Source of the DNA: an uncultured Halioglobus sp.
Lineage (GTDB): Bacteria; Pseudomonadota; Gammaproteobacteria; Pseudomonadales; Halieaceae
NCBI GenBank assembly: GCA_905480565.1
Contig: CAJQQW010000130.1
Span: 1-12,135 of the forward strand
Reading direction: 5' to 3'
DNA: 12,135 nucleotides
Shown: one piece after another, positions 7,342 to 12,135 of the stretch
Layout: each line of letters opens with the position of its first letter
Position numbering within the stretch: the stretch's first letter is position 1
Position numbers and translations under genes: made by a program
Notes under the pieces: generated by a model
What the model was told of the DNA's origin: nothing
Database searches by the model: none
The model's input: only the letters and a program-made list of their open reading frames with translations

Positions 7342-7662
7342 ATGAAGCTATGCCGCGCTATATTGGGAAGCTTGATACTCGTGTCTGCCCCTGTGTTTGC
7401 CCAAATTGCTGACTCTGCACTTCCCGGTAATCTTGAAGATACACCTGAGACGTCCTCAGCTCCGCCGTCGGAAACCCCTGCAATCTCAGAGTCAACCTAT
7501 ACTCAAGTGAGCGACAACTCTGAGGATGGAGCTGACGATATGAGCCGAGCGGAACGCAAGCGACAAGTCATTCGCCAGGTGTTGGAAGATTCGAAAGCAC
7601 AACCTGAATACACGCCACCACCACCGCCGCCGACTAACCGATACAACGAGATAAACCGCTAG
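7342..7662 (+). CDS. Small secreted protein with a proline run, function unknown
   Basis: I do not recognise a family. The 106-residue product has a clear signal peptide: MKLCR, a hydrophobic core, and SAPVFA with cleavage after A20. The mature ~86 residues are of low complexity. They run from an acidic, Ser/Thr/Pro-rich part (residues 25-66) through a charged, probably helical stretch (68-86, with RAERKRQ) to a tail with six consecutive prolines (92-97, bases 7615-7632, codons CCA x3 then CCG x3). This composition suggests a disordered periplasmic or envelope protein. A strong ribosome binding site (GAGGGAG, 7-base spacer) makes it very likely to be a real gene despite its size. It converges with the LLM oxidoreductase gene, leaving only 24 bases between the two stops. 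Confidence 0.72.
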   Translation: MKLCRAILGSLILVSAPVFAQIADSALPGNLEDTPETSSAPPSETPAISESTYTQVSDNSEDGADDMSRAERKRQVIRQVLEDSKAQPEYTPPPPPPTNRYNEINR

Positions 7663-7686
7663 CGCAACCGCGCCAGGCAGGTCAGC

Positions 7687-7710
7687 TCAAAGCTCAGGGA
7701 TAAGCTTTGA
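7687..7710. repeat. Perfect 8-bp inverted repeat at convergent gene ends
   Basis: TCAAAGCT (7687-7694) and AGCTTTGA (7703-7710) are exact inverted copies around an 8-base loop. The repeat covers the last codons and stop of the oxidoreductase gene and lies 25 bases beyond the stop of the converging small gene. It could form a hairpin in both transcripts. Neither side is followed by a T run, so it is not a standard intrinsic terminator, but it may protect or define 3' ends. Confidence 0.5.
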
Positions 7711-8544
7711 AAATTCCTCGATCATCGGAATAACGATGTCTGGCCTGTCCCAATTCTCCATCCCAACTCCAATGTTGCAACGGTCTATTCCGATATCCCG
7801 ATAGGACTTTAGCAGGTCAGCCGTAACCGGCGCCATGACGACCAGAGTGATCTCCACGGATGCGGGGTCGCGCCCATTTTCAGCGACCATCTGCCGAAAA
7901 CTCTTCACGTCATTCTCAATATCGGGCAACGCCACGTCCACGGGCATCCAGCCATCCGCCCATTGGGCAGCATGCCTGAGACCCAGCGGCCCCATGGCGC
8001 CGAAAATCACCGCCGGCCCACCCGGACGCATTGCCTTGGGCTCAAACCAAACGGGATCGAAATCGATCAACTCTCCGTGAAACTCAGGCTCCGGATCGGT
8101 AAGTAGCTTGCGCTGAGCAAGCACGGTTTCTTTCATTCCAAGGTAACGCCTATCGAAAGGCAGCTGGGTGGCATTTTCAAATTCTTCACGATTCCATCCC
8201 ACTCCGCAGCCGATTAGCAGGCGCCCGTTGGACAAGCGATCAAGAGTCGCAATGGTCTTGGTCTGCGACATCAACTCGCGCTCCATCAGGAGAGCGATAC
8301 CGGTACCGAGTTTCAGGTGGCTGGTGGCCTGCGCTGCCGCCATGAGAGAGACGTAGGGGTCCATCATCTTTTTATACGGCTCTGGCAATTCTCCGCCCGG
8401 CGGATAAGGAGTCAGGCGCGAAACGGGTATATGGCTATGCTCCCCGTACCACAGTGATTCAAACCCCGCTTCTTCCAGCGTCTGAGCCAGATGATGGGGG
8501 GCGGGATCATCCGCCGTATTCATGGAGCTGAATCCAAGGTGCAT
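7687..8544 (-). CDS. LLM-class flavin/F420-dependent oxidoreductase
   Basis: A 285-residue luciferase-like (LLM) oxidoreductase, expected to be a cytoplasmic TIM barrel that binds reduced FMN or F420. Diagnostic stretches are LEEAGFESLWYGEHSHIP (23-40), LGTGIALLMERE (79-90), KTIATLDRLSNGRLLIGCGV (96-115, the best-conserved LLM segment) and a C-terminal half with FGAMGPLGLRHAAQWADGW (181-199). It most resembles the TIGR03619-type group annotated as F420-dependent. I cannot tell whether this host makes F420, and flavin is the safer assumption. The ATG at 8544 is chosen because GAGGT lies 7 bases upstream; the frame is open to a TTG at 8571 without such a site. It follows the DAHP synthase gene by 135 bases on the same strand. 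The substrate is unknown. Confidence 0.88.
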   Translation of the reverse strand: MHLGFSSMNTADDPAPHHLAQTLEEAGFESLWYGEHSHIPVSRLTPYPPGGELPEPYKKMMDPYVSLMAAAQATSHLKLGTGIALLMERELMSQTKTIATLDRLSNGRLLIGCGVGWNREEFENATQLPFDRRYLGMKETVLAQRKLLTDPEPEFHGELIDFDPVWFEPKAMRPGGPAVIFGAMGPLGLRHAAQWADGWMPVDVALPDIENDVKSFRQMVAENGRDPASVEITLVVMAPVTADLLKSYRDIGIDRCNIGVGMENWDRPDIVIPMIEEFSKLIPEL

Positions 8545-8679
8545 ACTTGTTACCTCATGCGGTCGTATCAAACAGAGTCACTGGAATGCCTACAGTAGCG
8601 TTGAAATCCATCACGCTCCAGCGCTGCACCTACACAAGCGCCTCTGCGGTTCAGATTGATATACATCTGGCGAAGAACC

Positions 8680-9735
8680 TCAGGCGGAGCGACGCATTCG
8701 CGCCGCCGCAGCCAATTCCTGTAACAGGTGAGAGGTGCTCTCCCAACCCATGCAGGCGTCGGTAATACTTTGTCCGTAGTTCAAAGGCTGCCCCGCCACC
8801 ACATTTTGGCGCCCTTCTTCCAAATTGCTCTCTAGCATAAGGCCGACGATGCTGTGATTACCACGCCCTACTTGAGTTGCAATATCACGCGTGACATCCA
8901 CCTGCCGCGCGGGCAATTTACGGCTGTTGGCATGACTGGCATCAATCATGATTCGCGCGGGCAGGCCAGCGGAGCTGAGCATGCGCTCTGCATCTTCCAC
9001 AGAAAACATATCGTAATTGGGCTGCTTCCCGCCCCTCAGAATAATATGACAATCCTCGTTGCCTGCCGTCTGGAAAATAGCTGAGCGTCCCTGTTTTGTT
9101 ACGGACAAAAAATGGTGCGGTTGCGAGGCGGAATTGATCGCATCAACGGCCACCTGCATATCACCGTCCGTGGCATTTTTGAAGCCAACCGGGCATGACA
9201 GACCTGACGTCAGTTCACGATGGGTCTGGCTCTCGGTGGTACGGGCGCCGATTGCGCCCCACGACACGAGATCCGCATAATACTGGGGGCTGATCAAATC
9301 CAGGTATTCTGTTCCCGCAGGCAAGCCCATCTCTGCGAGGTCCAGCAAAAGCTGCCTGGCCAGATGCAGGCCTTTATTGATATTGAAACTGTTATCGAGA
9401 TCCGGATCATTAATCAGACCCTTCCAGCCTACCGTGGTGCGAGGCTTCTCGAAGTACACACGCATAACGACGAACAGATCTTCGCTCAACTCCGCCGCCG
9501 TCTTCTGCAAGCGACCAGCATAATCCAGTGCGGCCCCGGGATCGTGTATTGAACACGGCCCCACAATTACAAGCAGGCGATCATCCTCCCGGTTAAGTAT
9601 GGTGTGTATCGCCCTCCTGGCGTTGGCCACGGTTTGGCTGGCTGCGCTCGTAAGCCCGATGTCACTAATAAGACTTTCTGGCGAGATCAGCTCATTGATT
9701 TGACGGATTCGTACGTCGTCTACTTTTGCGGTCAT
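8680..9735 (-). CDS. aroG: 3-deoxy-7-phosphoheptulonate (DAHP) synthase, AroG type
   Basis: Condenses phosphoenolpyruvate with erythrose 4-phosphate, the first step of the shikimate pathway to aromatic amino acids. From the ATG at 9735 it has 351 residues, and its numbering coincides with E. coli AroG (known from memory). Metal ligands are C61 (GPCSIHDP), H268 (DASHANS), E302 (MLESN) and D326 (SITDAC). PEP-binding residues include R92, K97 and R99 (MRVYFEKPRTTVGWKG). Residues that shape the phenylalanine site in AroG are also present: D6, D7, I10, D146, P150, L175, L179, S180 and F209. It is therefore probably the Phe-sensitive isozyme, although position 221 is Phe rather than Val. The start is supported by GGAG 6 bases upstream and by this register. 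The frame is open to 9819 inside the DUF501 gene, but those extra residues are not expected. It lies 65 bases downstream of DUF501 and upstream of the LLM oxidoreductase. Confidence 0.96.
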   Translation of the reverse strand: MTAKVDDVRIRQINELISPESLISDIGLTSAASQTVANARRAIHTILNREDDRLLVIVGPCSIHDPGAALDYAGRLQKTAAELSEDLFVVMRVYFEKPRTTVGWKGLINDPDLDNSFNINKGLHLARQLLLDLAEMGLPAGTEYLDLISPQYYADLVSWGAIGARTTESQTHRELTSGLSCPVGFKNATDGDMQVAVDAINSASQPHHFLSVTKQGRSAIFQTAGNEDCHIILRGGKQPNYDMFSVEDAERMLSSAGLPARIMIDASHANSRKLPARQVDVTRDIATQVGRGNHSIVGLMLESNLEEGRQNVVAGQPLNYGQSITDACMGWESTSHLLQELAAAARMRRSA

Positions 9736-9769
9736 GCACCGCTCCATACGCGTGCTTGAATGACCAAAT

Positions 9770-9778
9770 AATATAGCA
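9770..9778 (-). promoter_or_regulatory. Candidate extended -10 promoter of aroG
   Basis: On the minus strand TGC-TATATT (9778-9770) forms an extended -10 element 34 bases upstream of the aroG ATG, in the 65-base gap after DUF501. No good -35 is seen, which is acceptable for an extended -10. I see no clear TyrR-type palindrome near it. Confidence 0.35.
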
Positions 9779-9800
9779 CAATGCATTATCCAACGACGGA

Positions 9801-10319
9801 TTACGGGCTTTCGGACCACCAGTCATCGAGCATCTCACCCACAACATTGGATCTCACCAAATGGGCACCATACCAGGTGTGGAAACACCGTATACGGCTA
9901 AAATCGGCAATCCCGCCAATGCCCCTGAGTTCAAGAGTTTCGTCAAATCCCAATTCGCGCAGTCGCGCCTTCACCGTCGGGGACATAAATCTGCGGCGCA
10001 AGGCGATGTAGGCCCGATGATCCTCACGCATGCGCGCCTGTAGCGTCGCGTCAGCATCAAACCGTTGCTGGAATGTCTTGATCATCCCGGCCGCCTCCGC
10101 TTGGTCGATGCGATAGCACAAGGCAGGGTCCACCAACCAATATAGTGTCGGGAAGGGCTTATCATCCACGAGAGAGGCGACCCGAATCACCACAGGGTCG
10201 CCATTTTCCGCCTCAACGGCGATTTCCTCCAGGCCTCTGGGCTCCCTGCCAAGCAAGCTGGCGACGCGCTCGATTTTTTCCGCTACAACAGCCAAATGAT
10301 TCCACCCTGCGGTAAGCAT
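9801..10319 (-). CDS. DUF501 domain-containing protein
   Basis: A 172-residue soluble protein of the DUF501 family, function unknown. Family features are visible in order: an N-terminal part with REPRGLEEIAVEAENGDPVV (25-44), the characteristic PTLYWLVDP (57-65), a charged helical segment with RMREDHRAYIALRRRF (96-111), and the C-terminal block LRGIGGIADFSRIRCFHTWY (131-150) followed by GAHLVRSNVVGEMLDDW. There is no signal peptide or membrane segment. The ATG at 10319 has only a weak upstream AGAG, so the start is moderately sure; no better candidate lies downstream within the conserved part. In many bacteria DUF501 genes lie near enolase or exopolyphosphatase genes. Here the neighbour on the same strand is aroG, and the riboswitch-controlled receptor is transcribed away from it. 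Confidence 0.85.
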   Translation of the reverse strand: MLTAGWNHLAVVAEKIERVASLLGREPRGLEEIAVEAENGDPVVIRVASLVDDKPFPTLYWLVDPALCYRIDQAEAAGMIKTFQQRFDADATLQARMREDHRAYIALRRRFMSPTVKARLRELGFDETLELRGIGGIADFSRIRCFHTWYGAHLVRSNVVGEMLDDWWSESP

Positions 10320-10386
10320 AAGCGCTCTATTCTACGTGAGCGACAATCGATTCACACACCGATCTGTCCCCGCACAAGCCTCAAGG

Positions 10387-10413
10387 TTGACAGGGTGCTT
10401 CCGAAACTCTAAT
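10387..10413 (+). promoter_or_regulatory. Candidate promoter of the cobalamin riboswitch transcript
   Basis: A perfect -35 TTGACA (10387-10392) is followed 15 bases later by TCTAAT (10408-10413, 5 of 6 to TATAAT). The predicted transcript would begin near 10420, just before the first riboswitch stem at 10423. The 15-base spacer is short, but the position relative to the aptamer is what a riboswitch needs. Confidence 0.55.
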
Positions 10414-10422
10414 GTTGCGTTC

Positions 10423-10559
10423 GTTACCAGGTGCCTGCCGCCCTGTCACTGGACATTGCTGGGTAGGTTAAATGGGAAGTGTGAATAGATTATTACGTTC
10501 ACCGCTGCCCCCGCAACGGTATTCAGTCTCTGACTGATAGCCCGACACCTGCCTGGAAC
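10423..10559 (+). promoter_or_regulatory. Cobalamin (adenosylcobalamin-class) riboswitch aptamer
   Basis: This leader RNA matches the cobalamin riboswitch core. The B12 box AGCCCGACACCTGCC lies at 10539-10553. The conserved GCTGCCCCCGCAACGGTA lies at 10504-10521, with GGGAA at 10474-10478 and GGTGCC at 10430-10435. Stem P1 closes between GTTACCAGG (10423-10431) and CCTGGAAC (10552-10559) with one bulged A. A P5-like hairpin pairs GTGAA (10481-10485) with TTCAC (10498-10502) around a 12-base loop. A variable hairpin CAGTC/GACTG (10524-10536) precedes the B12 box. It precedes the TonB-dependent receptor gene by 117 bases. Cobalamin binding would be expected to lower expression of that receptor. 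Confidence 0.93.
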
Positions 10560-10562
10560 ATT

Positions 10563-10670
10563 GCAACGATGGAGCGGAGGGCTTCATGCACGGTTGCTCA
10601 ATGCTTGCATTGCGTTCCCCGATTCCCTCGCTCAATCGCCGAATAATGATACACACAAGGCTACTGGGGA
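10563..10670 (+). promoter_or_regulatory. Expression platform: hairpins, L5-complement and anti-Shine-Dalgarno
   Basis: Between the aptamer and the receptor gene I see four elements. (a) A stem-loop with GCAAC/GTTGC (10563-10567, 10593-10597) and ATGGAG/CTTCAT (10569-10574, 10582-10587). (b) A short inverted repeat CAATGC/GCATTG (10599-10604, 10607-10612). (c) TCCCC (10616-10620), complementary to the Shine-Dalgarno GGGGA (10666-10670), which sits 6 bases before the ATG. (d) CGAATAAT (10640-10647), complementary to the aptamer loop 10489-10497 with one bulged base. No hairpin is followed by a T run, so translational rather than transcriptional control is more likely. Confidence 0.5.
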
Positions 10671-10676
10671 TACTTG

Positions 10677-12135
10677 ATGAAAAACCTTACACCTGTCGTA
10701 CTACTGACGGTCGCTAGCAGCAATATTCTTTCTGCACATGCAAGCAACAAACTTGAAGAAATGGTCGTCACATCGTCACGTATACAGATGCCGCTGCGCG
10801 AAGTCGCAACCTCCATCTCTGTCGTCACAAAAGAAGATATCCAGATCCGTGGGTTCAGCACAGTCGCCGAAACTCTGCGCTACGAACCATCGGTTGCAGT
10901 TGACAGTTCCGGTGGCGTAGGCAAAGCCACTAACGTCAGAATTCGCGGAGAACAGGGCTTTCGCACGAAAGCCTATATCGATGGCATCGATGTAGCCGAT
11001 CCGTCAGCGATTGGCGGCGGGCCAAACTTCTCCAACCTGCTCTCGGGCGCAATAGACCGCGTCGAAATTTTGCGGGGACCGGAGGGCCTTGCCTATGGCG
11101 CGGATGCAGGCGGCGTTATCAACATGTCAACAGTAGCACCCCAGTCCGGCTTCACCGGAAGCCTTAAAGCAGAGGGCGGCCGCTATGGCACCCAACGATA
11201 CTTGGGGCATGTCGCAGGGGGCAACGAAACCGTCGACGGGGTCATTTCCGCAGAACGGTTTAAAACCGACGGCTTTAATGCATTAGATGCCAACGACAGA
11301 GACGACGACGGCTACGAAAACAACACCTTTCACGGCCGTGCCGGGTGGAATATCACAGACAAGCTGAGAGCAGACGTCGTCGGACGCACCGTTGAAGGAG
11401 AAAACGAATACGACAACTGCTTCGTCCCTCCAAACTTTGACCCTTCTGATAATTGCAAAACTGACTATAGCCAGGATGCCTGGCGCGTTGCGCTCAGTTA
11501 TCAAGGGGAAGCTTTTGGCAACACGCTCTCCTACAACAGCAACAAGACCGACCGCAAATTCAAAGACGATGGCATTCTCTCTTTTCGACCCAAAGGTACG
11601 GTGGAAGTTCTGGGCTATCTTGGCAACTGGAGTCACTCAGACAACTTAACGCTGGTTTATGGCGCGGAACTACAGAAGGACTCTATCGATGTCTTCAGTT
11701 TCGGTAATGAGCCATCTGACAGCGATCGCGATCAGCAGGGTTACTTTGTTGAATACCAGGGCGGATTTGCAGACAGCCTCTACGTATCGGCCGGCGCCCG
11801 CTACACGGACAACGACGACTTTGGCTCCAAGACCACCTACCGCACAGGGTTCGCCTACCTCGTCGACGCGGGCCAAGGGGAGCTCAAGTTCAAAGGTACT
11901 TATGGCACCGGATTTCGTGCGCCCACACTGGATGAGCTGGCCTTTAACGCCAGTTCGCAGGCAATCGTGCCGGCAAACCAGACACTGGACGCGGAAGAAA
12001 GCACGGGCTATGACCTGGGCGTGGCCTACTACGCGACGGCGGGATGGTATGTCGATCTGGTGTATTTCGATCAGGAGATCGATGATGAAATTTACTTCGA
12101 TTCCTCTTCCTTTGATATCCCTCCCCCGGCGGACG
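10677..12135 (+). CDS. btuB: TonB-dependent receptor, BtuB-like (vitamin B12/corrinoid), 3' end outside window
   Basis: Outer-membrane receptor that takes up a large ligand with energy from TonB-ExbBD; 486 codons are visible and no stop is reached. A signal peptide (1 to about 22) is followed by the TonB box region EEMVVTSSR (27-35). The plug domain (about 40-155) shows SVVTKEDIQIRGFSTVAETL (48-67), RIRGEQGFRTKAYIDGIDV (88-106), RVEILRGPEGLAYGADAGG (128-146) and VINM. The strands of the beta-barrel follow, including YGTGFRAPTLDEL. An Asp-rich segment (D204-D211) and a cysteine pair (C248, C260) lie in probable surface loops. The ATG at 10677 is supported by GGGGA 6 bases upstream. The cobalamin riboswitch in its leader is the main reason to assign corrinoid as ligand; the protein alone would only say TonB-dependent receptor. 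Confidence 0.92.
   Translation, partial: MKNLTPVVLLTVASSNILSAHASNKLEEMVVTSSRIQMPLREVATSISVVTKEDIQIRGFSTVAETLRYEPSVAVDSSGGVGKATNVRIRGEQGFRTKAYIDGIDVADPSAIGGGPNFSNLLSGAIDRVEILRGPEGLAYGADAGGVINMSTVAPQSGFTGSLKAEGGRYGTQRYLGHVAGGNETVDGVISAERFKTDGFNALDANDRDDDGYENNTFHGRAGWNITDKLRADVVGRTVEGENEYDNCFVPPNFDPSDNCKTDYSQDAWRVALSYQGEAFGNTLSYNSNKTDRKFKDDGILSFRPKGTVEVLGYLGNWSHSDNLTLVYGAELQKDSIDVFSFGNEPSDSDRDQQGYFVEYQGGFADSLYVSAGARYTDNDDFGSKTTYRTGFAYLVDAGQGELKFKGTYGTGFRAPTLDELAFNASSQAIVPANQTLDAEESTGYDLGVAYYATAGWYVDLVYFDQEIDDEIYFDSSSFDIPPPAD

Noticed and set aside
7687..8544. Calling the LLM oxidoreductase a light-producing luciferase
   Set aside because: The LLM fold is shared by many oxidoreductases. There is no second luciferase subunit or lux gene nearby.
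10599..10612. CAATGC/GCATTG repeat as an intrinsic terminator of the riboswitch
   Set aside because: The loop is very short and what follows is TGCGTTCCCC, not a U tract.
11283..11876. Open frames on both strands inside the receptor gene
   Set aside because: The continuous plus-strand frame from 10677 encodes a clear TonB-dependent receptor; the others are shadows.

Overview
The window looks like ordinary chromosomal DNA of a gammaproteobacterium, probably a marine or other aquatic one. The reasons are an AroG-type DAHP synthase that lines up residue for residue with the E. coli enzyme, a two-gene Na+/solute symporter of the VC_2705 type with its DUF4212 small partner, a DUF501 protein and a BtuB-like receptor behind a cobalamin riboswitch. 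The taxonomic call is an inference from protein resemblance only. I see no IS element, integrase, tRNA, rRNA or CRISPR array.

Layout. (1) Positions 43-3046, minus strand: a run of four genes in transcription order: a secreted four-cysteine protein of unknown function, the DUF4212 subunit (TTG start with a strong ribosome binding site), the large symporter subunit, and a small single-pass membrane protein of unknown function. (2) Positions 3320-4102, plus strand: a broken HlyD/AaeA-type membrane fusion protein gene, with its N-terminus missing and an in-frame TAA early on. (3) Positions 4127-7241, plus strand: a K+ channel-like protein (filter TTLGYGD), an AI-2E family membrane protein and a glutamate dehydrogenase, closely spaced. 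(4) Positions 7342-7662, plus strand: a small secreted protein with a run of six prolines. (5) Positions 7687-10319, minus strand: DUF501 protein, DAHP synthase (AroG) and a luciferase-like (LLM) oxidoreductase. (6) Positions 10387-12135, plus strand: promoter, cobalamin riboswitch, expression platform and the first 486 codons of a TonB-dependent receptor, cut by the window end.

How the parts work together. The symporter pair probably imports a small carboxylate with Na+. The channel, AI-2E protein and glutamate dehydrogenase could share a link to ion and glutamate balance, but only adjacency supports that. AroG feeds the shikimate pathway and keeps the residues of a phenylalanine-feedback site. 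The last region is the best-understood regulatory unit. A B12-binding RNA, with a plausible L5 kissing loop to a distal element and an anti-Shine-Dalgarno segment, would shut down translation of a corrinoid receptor when cobalamin is plentiful.

I did not find a clearly new multi-gene system. The points most worth a second look are the detailed riboswitch switching model, the decayed efflux adaptor beside the channel/AI-2E/GDH cluster, and the Asp-rich inserts in the symporter and the receptor.
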